Positions 1-5,700 of a stretch of DNA of 7,122 nucleotides are shown here, one piece after another; the first letter of the stretch is position 1, and each line of letters begins with the position of its first letter. Position numbers and translations under genes: made by a program. The notes under the pieces were generated by a model. That model saw nothing but the letters and a program-made list of their open reading frames with translations. It was not told the origin of the DNA and did no database searches. Source of the stretch: Lentisphaerota bacterium (GTDB lineage Bacteria; Verrucomicrobiota; Kiritimatiellia; JAAZAB01); contig JACQHI010000187.1 in assembly GCA_016199105.1 (NCBI GenBank), forward strand, positions 1 to 7,122. The letters are read 5' to 3'.

Positions 1-1
1 C

Positions 2-32
2 CGTTGGCCCGTCCCAACGGGACTCACGTCCG
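2..32. repeat. Interspersed 31-bp repeat, copy 1
   Basis: These 31 bases recur without a mismatch at 1995-2025. The unit contains a 5-bp hairpin (GTCCC at 11-15, loop AAC, GGGAC at 19-23), and the same GTCCC/GGGAC theme returns in the palindrome cluster near 2600. The left side may be cut by the window edge. It lies in non-coding DNA. The exact repeat is seen directly; calling it a genome-wide intergenic repeat family is inference. Confidence 0.75.
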
Positions 33-63
33 AGCGGCGTCATGCGTGAACCGAAACCATGAC

Positions 64-80
64 CGCGCTCGGAGAGCGCG
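64..80. repeat. GC-rich hairpin in left repeat block
   Basis: A 7-bp perfect stem (CGCGCTC at 64-70, GAGCGCG at 74-80) closes a 3-nt loop. It follows the 31-bp repeat, just as a GC hairpin at 2046-2069 follows the second copy. Both are followed by a similar CACCT-containing stretch, so the two blocks appear collinear. A smaller hairpin (CCCGC at 121-125, GCGGG at 129-133) lies further right. Confidence 0.5.
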
Positions 81-154
81 ATGCACCTGGCCCGCATCCG
101 CGGCTGACGACAGTATTGGGCCCGCTTGGCGGGTGAAGTGTCGATCGACGAAGA

Positions 155-224
155 CGGCTCGGCGCAGCCTCGCCCTCCAGGGGATGGAACATGGGCAATT
201 GGAGGGCGAGACTGAGGCGAGCCG
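155..224. repeat. Long imperfect inverted repeat downstream of the 260-904 gene
   Basis: Arm 155-179 is complementary to arm 200-224 at 22 of 25 positions, with a 20-nt loop. Transcripts of the minus-strand gene ending at 260 run into it, so it could form a large 3' hairpin that terminates transcription or protects the RNA; no clear T-run follows. The right arm, with flanking bases 197-224, recurs at 2167-2194 with one mismatch. In one frame the arm reads as a short peptide ending WRARLRRA, which explains small spurious reading frames here. The pairing was checked base by base; the role is inferred. Confidence 0.7.
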
Positions 225-259
225 CAATTTATCTTGGCACTCATAACAAAACTTCCGTT

Positions 260-904
260 TCATTTCTCCGCGATGATGGCGCCGTTCTGGACCCTGAGGC
301 TCTTGAGTTTGGCGATGGTGGCGGCCGATTCAGGATCGTTCATGGCGTCTTCGGCGAGATTTTTCGTTCGGAATTCCTTCATGAACGCCTCGGGAATCGG
401 TTTGTCGTTCGCCTCGAGTTGGTCCACATACACGAAAAGGCGGCCCGCCGCGAGGCCCACCCGGATCTTCGCCGTGCCGTTCAAATGGCGGCCTTTCAAC
501 CCGATAAAATCGGTGGGAAGGCTCAGTGTCGCCGAGATCTGGTCGCCGGCGATCCGGACATGGGCCTTGCCGCCCATCCCCTGGAAATCAGGGGACGAAT
601 TGAGCAAGGCGTTGATCTCGTCGGCCGTCAGAACCAGCCGGCCGGGTTTATCCTCTTTCATCGCCTGTTGAAAGGCCTGGAGCCTGGCGTCCAGGGCGGC
701 CATCTTTTCCTTCGAAAGCGTGACCACGGGGATGTCGGCCGGCCTGTTGGACGTGAAGCTCATCGCCACATCCTTCAGCTTCATGATCACGAGGCTGATC
801 GCGACGGCCGCGACGATGGCGATGACGATGGACGTCAGACAGCCGTAGAAAAAACAACCGTGCCCCTTTTTTTCCTCGGTCGCAGGCAAAGTATCGGCGG
901 ACAT
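260..904 (-). CDS. Membrane-anchored protein of unknown function, single N-terminal TM helix
   Basis: A 214-aa protein. I do not know a named function. Residues 1-17 are short and polar, 18-41 form a strongly hydrophobic helix (CFFYGCLTSIVIAIV...), and the rest is soluble, so it is probably anchored with the C-terminal domain outside the cytoplasm. Residues 90-214 carry ADEINALLNSSPDF, an alternating strand pattern and a conserved-looking LNGTAKIRV...LFVYVDQLEANDKPIPEAFM segment. This resembles uncharacterised one-TM proteins I associate with Verrucomicrobia, Planctomycetes and Lentisphaerae. The ADEINALL motif before beta strands is weakly reminiscent of YpmS/TULIP-like lipid-binding proteins, which is only a guess. 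The reading frame stays open upstream to 1126, but I chose the Met at 904 because a near-perfect Shine-Dalgarno sits just before it and the helix then falls at the usual distance from the N-terminus. The gene is monocistronic here and divergent from the antitoxin-like gene. Confidence 0.85.
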   Translation of the reverse strand: MSADTLPATEEKKGHGCFFYGCLTSIVIAIVAAVAISLVIMKLKDVAMSFTSNRPADIPVVTLSKEKMAALDARLQAFQQAMKEDKPGRLVLTADEINALLNSSPDFQGMGGKAHVRIAGDQISATLSLPTDFIGLKGRHLNGTAKIRVGLAAGRLFVYVDQLEANDKPIPEAFMKEFRTKNLAEDAMNDPESAATIAKLKSLRVQNGAIIAEK

Positions 905-1086
905 GGCGCCTCCTTTTGTGAAATGGCTTGTTATCGTTCTTCGGGCCGAAAGCCCGTTCCATGGCGACAGCGTTTCATGGTCATGGATGGTGCCTGAATG
1001 GGGCGGCGCATTCAAGCGTGGAGTTGCGAAAAATAAGCAGCCGATGAACACTTGAACTTCACGGAATGAAAGGATACCATGCCGAC
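905..1086. other. Divergent intergenic region
   Basis: This spacer separates the minus-strand membrane-anchored gene from the plus-strand antitoxin-like gene and should hold both promoters. No convincing sigma70 -35/-10 pair could be picked by eye on either strand. A small hairpin (CGGGC at 942-946, loop CGAAA, GCCCG at 952-956) would lie in the 5' leader of the minus-strand gene. An AAAGGA stretch at 1069-1074 is the likely ribosome binding site for the plus-strand gene, although it sits 12 nt from the preferred start. Confidence 0.5.
909..917 (-). promoter_or_regulatory. Shine-Dalgarno fixing the start at 904
   Basis: Read on the minus strand this is AAAAGGAGG, followed by CGCC and then ATG. 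It is a strong ribosome binding site at short normal spacing. It argues for the 904 start over the in-frame upstream Met at 1126, which would add 74 residues of unconvincing sequence. Confidence 0.85.
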
Positions 1087-1272
1087 ATGACAGCAATTGC
1101 GGAAAAACTCGATCAAAAGCTGACAACCTGGAGCGCCGAGACTGCCCACGAAGTTGAATCCTTGGTGGGGGAAATCATCGAGATCGCTGACGGCGACGGA
1201 CTGGATATCCTACGCTGTCGGCACGTCGAACAGGAAGTGTTGGACATTCTCGATGAAAACAAGACCCGGTGA
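1087..1272 (+). CDS. Antitoxin-like protein of a MazF/PemK-type toxin-antitoxin pair
   Basis: A 61-aa acidic, mostly helical protein. The pattern EKLDQKLTTW...VESLVGEIIEIAD...VEQEVLDILDENKTR matches my memory of small proteins encoded directly upstream of PemK/MazF-like toxins in cyanobacteria and PVC bacteria. Its presumed role is to bind and neutralise the toxin and to autoregulate the operon. No classic AbrB/MazE fold signature is obvious. Its 3' end overlaps the toxin start by 20 nt, the usual coupling in such operons. The start is uncertain: ATG 1066 is in frame and 21 nt upstream, but family-like sequence begins at 1087. An out-of-frame ATG at 1079 gives a 3-codon frame whose TGA overlaps the 1087 ATG. 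Base composition looks less GC-rich than the flanking genes, so horizontal acquisition is possible. Since the toxin looks broken, this may be an orphan antitoxin. Confidence 0.65.
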   Translation: MTAIAEKLDQKLTTWSAETAHEVESLVGEIIEIADGDGLDILRCRHVEQEVLDILDENKTR

Positions 1273-1423
1273 AGTCTGGTTGGCTGATCTTGGCATCGCC
1301 GATACAACCGGCAACGGGTACTCACAGCAGGATCGTATCTTCGAAACAATTTGTACTGCTTTGGTCAGAACCGACAGCCCTCAGCGGCGCGGCGTAGCCG
1401 TGTACGCTGAAGGGATTCGGTAA
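1253..1423 (+). pseudogene. Truncated MazF/PemK-like toxin remnant
   Basis: The 56-residue frame opens with MKTRPGEVWLADLGIA, the typical first strand of MazF/PemK endoribonucleases, where the GEVW/GEIW motif contributes to RNA cleavage. Complete family members are roughly 110 residues. Here the similarity stops after residue 16: the expected RPVLVVS-type strand and the later TTS/RG region are not recognisable in any forward frame. Residues 40-56 come from a palindrome (1370-1421) that also encodes the end of the opposing gene. The remnant overlaps the antitoxin-like gene by 20 nt and the minus-strand membrane gene by 59 nt. The most likely reading is an inactive toxin broken by deletion or palindrome insertion. 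A divergent short toxin is possible but less likely. Confidence 0.6.
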
Positions 1424-1751
1424 TTCTCTTTCTTTTCAGTTTCCGATAGAGCCATGGCAAGAACACGGCGACTATCGTTGCCCAAAGAAAGCTGTCGGCA
1501 ATGAAGAGAACGAACCACAAGTATCCGATGGGGAAATGGAAGACTCCCGCCTCGCGCATGGTGACAAGGGGGAAATTGACGATGACCGATACGGTGACGA
1601 CAGCTTTCTCTTGGGTGGTGAACGGGGGCGTGTCGTAGTCGTCGTGCGCCATGGCAATGCTCATCGTCCAATTGGCCATGCCATAGCTAAGAGCGAAGTG
1701 CAGCATCGCAACGATGAGCACGCTGACTGATCTTCTCCATCTCATCTTCAT
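1365..1751 (-). CDS. Small multi-pass membrane protein of unknown function
   Basis: A 128-aa hydrophobic protein with no family I recognise. Residues 8-34 make a first membrane helix or signal anchor. Residues 35-49 (HDDYDTPPFTTQEK) form a polar acidic loop. Residues 50-64 are a likely second helix and 75-102 (IGYLWFVLFIADSFLWATIV...) a strong third one, followed by a basic RKLKRKR stretch that should face the cytoplasm. Residues 112-128 (ESLQRTRLRRAAEGCRF) do not look like part of the fold; they are the translation of the palindrome at 1370-1421 and probably a 3' extension gained by its insertion. The start is either 1751 or the in-frame ATG at 1745; neither has a strong Shine-Dalgarno. It is convergent with the toxin remnant. 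Codon use and hydrophobicity support a real gene, but its function is unknown. Confidence 0.65.
   Translation of the reverse strand: MKMRWRRSVSVLIVAMLHFALSYGMANWTMSIAMAHDDYDTPPFTTQEKAVVTVSVIVNFPLVTMREAGVFHFPIGYLWFVLFIADSFLWATIVAVFLPWLYRKLKRKRITESLQRTRLRRAAEGCRF
1370..1421. repeat. Palindrome forming the 3' ends of two convergent genes
   Basis: An imperfect inverted repeat of about 52 bp. Nested pairs are ACCGA 1370-1374 with TCGGT 1417-1421, CCC 1378-1380 with GGG 1412-1414, TCAGCG 1381-1386 with CGCTGA 1405-1410, and CGGC 1390-1393 with GCCG 1397-1400 around a GTA loop. It encodes residues 40-56 of the toxin remnant on one strand and residues 112-128 of the membrane protein on the other. 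Its core (GCGGCGTAGCCGT) resembles part of the repeat arm at 2184-2195 apart from one inserted base, so it may be a diverged member of the same mobile palindrome group; that kinship is tentative. Confidence 0.65.
1370..1437 (+). terminator. Possible intrinsic terminator after the toxin-antitoxin remnant
   Basis: The palindrome at 1370-1421 is followed on the plus strand by a pyrimidine-rich, T-dominated stretch (1422-1437, with CTCTTTCTTTT), which fits a rho-independent terminator for the toxin-antitoxin transcript. The T-run is interrupted by C residues and the stem has bulges. On the minus strand no comparable T-run follows directly. Confidence 0.35.
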
Positions 1752-1994
1752 CTCATGCCGAACAGTATTATTGAACGGACTTCGCGTTCATGTATGCACG
1801 GCGTCAATAGCCTGTGTTGCCGGCTAAAATCCTAGGGATTCCATTCATCTATGGGAAGCCGAAAATGGTTGTATTTTGCGGGAGAAATCAATCGCGAATG
1901 CTCGATGCGCGGCTCCGCGCCAGCCTACGCTCGGAAGCTGACCTGAAACAAGCGTGTCTGTCATCCCAGGTGGCCCGACCGCTCCCGTGAGGGA
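1752..1994. other. Intergenic sequence with little recognisable content
   Basis: No credible gene was found. The only clear structure is a GC palindrome at 1907-1920 (GCGCG, loop GCTC, CGCGC). Positions 1752-1900 are relatively AT-rich and presumably carry the promoter of the minus-strand membrane gene, but no confident -35/-10 pair was identified. Small reading frames entering from the right run across repeats and are not convincing. Confidence 0.5.
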
Positions 1995-2025
1995 CGTTGG
2001 CCCGTCCCAACGGGACTCACGTCCG
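1995..2025. repeat. Interspersed 31-bp repeat, copy 2
   Basis: Identical over 31 bases to positions 2-32. The internal hairpin is GTCCC 2004-2008 and GGGAC 2012-2016 around AAC. Here the left side is complete and shows an additional outer pairing (CGTGAG 1986-1991 with CTCACG 2016-2021), so the full element is probably longer than 31 bp and starts near 1986. Confidence 0.75.
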
Positions 2026-2045
2026 CGGGCGGGTGGACAGAGCAA

Positions 2046-2069
2046 GCCCGCGCGGTGGAGCGCGCGGGC
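2046..2069. repeat. GC-rich hairpin in right repeat block
   Basis: An 8-bp perfect stem (GCCCGCGC 2046-2053, GCGCGGGC 2062-2069) closes an 8-nt loop. An alternative outer pairing exists (GGTGG 2032-2036 with CCACC 2069-2073). It holds the same position relative to the 31-bp repeat as the hairpin at 64-80 does in the left block. No T-run follows, so it is not a typical terminator. Confidence 0.55.
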
Positions 2070-2166
2070 CACCTTGTTTCGTCGCCCTGAAAAAACCGGC
2101 CGCAGGCTGGCGACCTTACTACGGCCTGGCAGGCAACGTCGCCTTCCATGGGAGGGAACGATGAAG

Positions 2167-2232
2167 AATTGGAGGGCGAGACTGCGGCGAGCCGTAGCTT
2201 GTGAATTCGCGGCAAGCCCGTGCGACGGCTCG
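2167..2232. repeat. Second copy of the WRARLRRA repeat arm with a local hairpin
   Basis: Positions 2167-2194 match 197-224 with a single A/C difference. The long complementary arm seen at 155-179 has no good counterpart upstream here, so this copy is a half element. It gains a different partner: CGAGCCGT at 2188-2195 pairs with ACGGCTCG at 2225-2232. It lies immediately left of the first REP-like hairpin. Confidence 0.65.
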
Positions 2233-2276
2233 TGCTTCGTAGTCCGCCAGATGGCGGACCACTTCGCAGAGTAGCA
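2229..2276. repeat. REP-like hairpin element, copy A (GTAG foot)
   Basis: A 48-nt unit repeated in the same orientation at 2458-2505. It contains GTAG at 2239-2242 followed by a hairpin with 7-bp stem GTCCGCC (2242-2248) and GGCGGAC (2253-2259) around the loop AGAT. CTTCG occurs on both sides. A GTAG-type tetranucleotide at the 5' foot of a short hairpin is the hallmark of bacterial REP sequences mobilised by RAYT (TnpA-REP) tyrosine transposases. No RAYT gene is in the window. The REP assignment is inferred from architecture. Confidence 0.65.
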
Positions 2277-2457
2277 AGGGCCGTGAGGTTCCGGTGCATG
2301 TCGTCGAGGGTGGCGGCGGAATCGGTGACGAGGACGACACAGCGGCCGGTCGTCCCGTGAATGGCCATGGCGAGGGCGGCGGCGGCGGACCCGGGCATGG
2401 GCGTCAACCGGCCGAGCCGCCGTTCGTCCAGGCCCGCGGCCAGTTGTTGGTTCAGGT
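2277..2457 (-). pseudogene. Coding-like gene fragment, probable Mfd N-terminal remnant
   Basis: Read on the minus strand, this 181-bp stretch has an open frame with strongly G/C-ending codons, unlike the surrounding repeats. The peptide runs DLNQQLAAGLDERRLGRL, then TPMPGSAAAALAMAIHG, then RCVVLVTDSAATLDDMHRNL. The order short helix, GLPGSAxA-type loop, helix, GRPxLVVTPD strand and acidic helix is how the N-terminal UvrB-like domain of transcription-repair coupling factor (Mfd) usually begins, with its degenerate Walker A. A full Mfd has over 1000 residues, so only a small piece is present. There is no initiation codon with a ribosome site, and both ends run straight into REP-like copies A and B. 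It is most likely a dead fragment. Assignment to Mfd rests on motif memory and is moderate. Confidence 0.45.
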
Positions 2458-2505
2458 CTCGTGCTTCGTAGCCCGCCAGTGGGCGGGCCACTTCGCAGAG
2501 TTGCA
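2458..2505. repeat. REP-like hairpin element, copy B (GTAG foot)
   Basis: Same 48-nt unit as 2229-2276, with five differences. GTAG is at 2468-2471. The stem is GCCCGCC (2471-2477) with GGCGGGC (2482-2488) and the loop is AGTG. Compared with copy A, one T-A stem pair is replaced by C-G at both positions (2472 and 2487), a compensatory change. Two other differences fall in the loop and one in the flank. Confidence 0.65.
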
Positions 2506-2526
2506 CCGGCCCACTATCCGCACAAA

Positions 2527-2554
2527 GGTCACTCCGCTTAGACGGGGAGTGACC
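2527..2554. repeat. 9-bp stem hairpin
   Basis: GGTCACTCC at 2527-2535 pairs perfectly with GGAGTGACC at 2546-2554 around a 10-nt loop. It lies between REP-like copy B and the nested palindrome cluster, in non-coding DNA. It is probably another member of the intergenic repeat set. No T-run follows on either strand. Confidence 0.6.
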
Positions 2555-2592
2555 CTCCCTCATATTGTCGGGTTCAGGGTTCACGGCTTGGC

Positions 2593-2648
2593 AGAGGTCC
2601 CAGTTGGAACTGGGACCCACGTGGGTCCCGACTCCGATCGGGACCTCT
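2593..2648. repeat. Cluster of three overlapping palindromes inside an outer stem
   Basis: The outer stem is AGAGGTCCC 2593-2601 with GGGACCTCT 2640-2648. Inside are a 9-bp stem with a 2-nt centre (2597-2616), an 18-bp perfect palindrome (2612-2629), and a stem of 8 bp (2624-2631 with 2638-2645, loop CTCCGA). The stems share bases, so they are mutually exclusive and all built on the theme GTCCC/GGGAC. No coding sequence covers it in a credible frame. Confidence 0.7.
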
Positions 2649-2700
2649 CCAGTATCCACAGCGAAGACCAGCACTTTCTGGAAGGATCGTCCATGGCGTG

Positions 2701-2721
2701 TGCCTCTCCCAAAGAGGGGCA
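2701..2721 (-). terminator. Stem-loop just downstream of the giant gene
   Basis: Six nt after the stop codon of the giant minus-strand gene, 2701-2708 and 2714-2721 can form an 8-bp stem with one mismatch around a 5-nt loop. No T-run follows on the minus strand, so this is only a candidate transcript end, and the palindrome cluster further on may serve instead. Confidence 0.25.
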
Positions 2722-2726
2722 GCGGG

Positions 2727-5700
2727 CTATTTCACCACGGACGCGCCGGGCCAACCCCAGTTGCCGCCCCAGACGATGAGATTGCCGGCCATGGATCGGA
2801 TATACCAGTTGCCGGTGAGAGGATCGAAAACCGCCAGATCGGTTTTGCCGTCGCCGTCATAATCGCCCGGCACGAGTTCCACGCCGGGGAAACCCCAGTT
2901 GACCCCCCAGGCAAGCACGGGGCCGGAAATCGAACGAATGTACCAGTTGCCGGTATTGCGGTCGTACAGGGCGATATCGGACGCGCCGTCGCCGTCATAA
3001 TCGCCCGGCGCCAGTTCGGCCGTGTTCCAGCCCCAGGCAAAATCCCAGGCGACGATCCTGTCTTCCAGGGCCCGGATGAACCAGCGGCTGTTGGCACGGT
3101 CATAGATGGCAAGATCGGACGCGCCGTCGCCATCGAAGTCCCCGGGCAACGCCTCCGTTCCGGCCCACCCCCACTGGAAGGTGTACTGGTTGGTCCACGT
3201 CCAGACATACCAACTGCCGCTGTCGGGCGCATACACGGCAAAGTCGGCGCGGCCATCGCCATTGTAATCGCCGGCGACCGGCCGTGCGCCGGAAAACCCC
3301 CAGGACAAGCCCCAGGCATAGACCACGTCGGTCAGCGTTTTGACGTTCCAGGTTCCGGTGTCGTCGAAATACATCGCCAGGTCGCACCGGCCATTAGCGT
3401 CATAATCGCCGGGCACGAAGGTGCTGGTCTGGCCGGGAACGCCCCACGACACGCCCAACGCGACGATGCCGTGGGCGAGGGAGAGGATGTACCAATTCCC
3501 GGCGACTCCATCGAACACGGCCAGGTCCGAAATGCTGTCCCCGTCATAGTCGGCTGTGGCCGTGCGGCGGAAACCGGTATCCGGCTCGCTGTAGCCGCTC
3601 GTGCCGGAAGTCGAGATGCTCCGAATCCAGTAGTAATACACCGTCCCCGGCGTGACCCGGGTATCCTCATAGGCGGTCGAATTGGTCACGGCGAGGCGGG
3701 AGGCCATCGTGGTGTCGGGGAGTTCGCTCCGCCAGACCTCATAGCTGTTCACGCCCACGAAAGAGCCGTTCCACGTGACCCGGATCTTGTTCACGAACGC
3801 GCCATCCGTGGCCAGAACACCGGAGGGCACCTCCAGGAAGACCGCCTGGTCCACCCAGGCGGCGTCCTGGTTGGTGGAGATGGTGTTGTCCTTGGCATAC
3901 ACCCACTCGAGCAGATTCGTTCCGGCCGCCAGCATATAGGACCGCTGCCTCCAATCGACAACGCCGCTAATCTTGGATTGCTCGACGCCGTTGATGAAAA
4001 AGCTCAGGAAATCGTAATTGGTTTCGGAGGATACTTTCCACCAGAAGCTGAACGAACCGGGCCCATACGCGTTGGCCCGCAACCAGGAAGACTGGCTGTT
4101 AAGGATGTCGCCGCTCTGCACGGCGTCCACGCCGTCGTGCGTTACGACAGACTGCCCGAACCAGGGCGCATTGGTGCCGGTTGTCCAGCCCAGGAGCGGC
4201 GAATCGGAGGCATCGGCATAGGTGGCGCGGGACCCGCTGTCAAAGCCGCTGAACGGGCTTGGCCCCAGCGTATTGGTGGCCTTCACCCAGTAAAAATACG
4301 TCGGCGTCTCCGCCGTCATGTCGAGATACGGGGTGTCGCCGGCAATCGCCAGTTGCGAGGCGCTGGCGGACGTATTGGAGACGCTCCGCCACACCTGGTA
4401 CCCGGTGGCGCCGGAAACGGACTGCCATTGCACCACCACGCGATCGGTGAATTCGGAATCGGACGCCGATACGCCGCCGGGCGCGGCCAGCGACCGCCAG
4501 CCGGAATCCGGGGTGCTCTCCGCCCCCGCCGCCCCATAGTTGTTCACCGGCTTGATCCAGTAGAAATATTTCCGATCCTGGCCCGCGCTGGTGTCGTCAT
4601 AAGGGGGGCTGGCGGCGGTGCCGGCCTGGCTCGCGCTGCCGAACGAATTGGTGAAGCCCCGCCACACCTGGTAGGAAGACGCCTCCGACATGACCGTCCA
4701 GGAAACCCGGATGCGGTCGGTATAGGTGCCGTCGCTGGCGGACACGCCCGTCGGGGCGCCGAACTCGTACACCCGGCTGAACTGGTGGGACGGCAGATTC
4801 AAGTTGCCGGACAAGTCAACGGCCACTCCGTTCGTAACATCCACCGTCACATCGCCGGGCGCCATGGGGATCAGGCTGAATGTGTAGACCGCCCCTGTCC
4901 CTTTAAATTCGGCGGCCACGCCGTTCCCCAGCGTCAGATCGGAAGACACGAAATTCGTCACCGCCTCGCTGAAGGTCACCACGACGGGGATCGGCGACGT
5001 GCCGACGGGATCGTCGAGAGGCGACGTGATGGAGACCGTCGGCCGCGTGGTGTCATACACGCAGGTGAACGCGACGGAGGCCTGGTTGCCGTTGCCCGCC
5101 GGATCGGTCGCCACACCGCCTCCCACGCTCACGATCACCGTTCCCTGCGCGGAAGGCGTCACGTTGAATGTATAGTTGGACGTGGCGCCCGCGAACCCGC
5201 TGATCGTCCCGCCCGTCACGCTGACGTCCCCGACCGCGAACCCGCTCATGCTTTCGGTGAACCGGATTTGAATGGGGATGGGCGAGACATTGGTATGGTC
5301 ACCGGCCGTCGAAGTGATGGTCACGGTGGGCGACAGCGTGTCCACCACGATGTTTTTGGACATGCCCAGCGTCGTGGTCGGCGTGAACGTGAGGAACGGA
5401 TTGCCCGCCACGTCGGTAAAGGTCGAGCCGCCTGAGGTCTGGATGTTGATATTATTGAGATCCGCGCTGTTCTGGCCGGCCGCGACGGTATAGATGGCGC
5501 TGGCCGAGGCGGCGGGACCGAACGGCGGAAAATTCAGCGTGGCGCCGGTATCCAGCGTGACGTCCAGGGTTCCTCCGGCGAGAATCACCGGTTCGGAGAA
5601 ATTCACCTGGATGGTGATGGCGGCGCCCGGACCGTAAGTCCCATTGGGATTGGGAGACGTGACCGTGGTGACGGTGGGCGCCGTGGTGTCAATGACGATG

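Noticed and set aside
1..259. tRNA or structured RNA gene in the left palindrome region
   Set aside because: The hairpins do not form a cloverleaf or another known RNA fold, and the parts recur as interspersed repeats near 2000-2200.
191..997. 268-codon open frame on the plus strand
   Set aside because: It is antisense to the one-TM gene, begins inside a palindromic repeat arm, and has no ribosome site. The minus frame has a strong Shine-Dalgarno and a clear membrane helix.
1024..1060. Possible sigma70 promoter (TTGCGA or TTGAAC boxes) for the antitoxin-like gene
   Set aside because: No acceptable -10 hexamer occurs at 16-18 nt from either box, so a promoter cannot be assigned.
2229..2505. 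Possible CRISPR array
   Set aside because: There are only two copies separated by 181 bp, the repeat carries its own hairpin with covariation, and the intervening sequence looks coding. There is no regular spacing and no cas gene.
1961..2674. 237-codon open frame on the minus strand
   Set aside because: It runs through both REP-like copies, the palindrome cluster and the 31-bp repeat. Only the piece 2277-2457 looks like coding sequence, so the frame is not treated as one gene.
2294..2779. Small plus-strand frame of 161 codons
   Set aside because: It is composed of the reverse complement of the Mfd-like fragment plus repeats and runs into the antisense of the giant gene; it shows no protein-like features.
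2565..5435. 956-codon open frame on the plus strand
   Set aside because: It lies antisense to the giant Ig/FG-GAP gene, and its translation is rich in Arg, Gly, His, Pro and Ala with no domain pattern. Long antisense frames are expected opposite GC-rich repetitive genes, while the minus frame shows six consecutive recognisable domain types.
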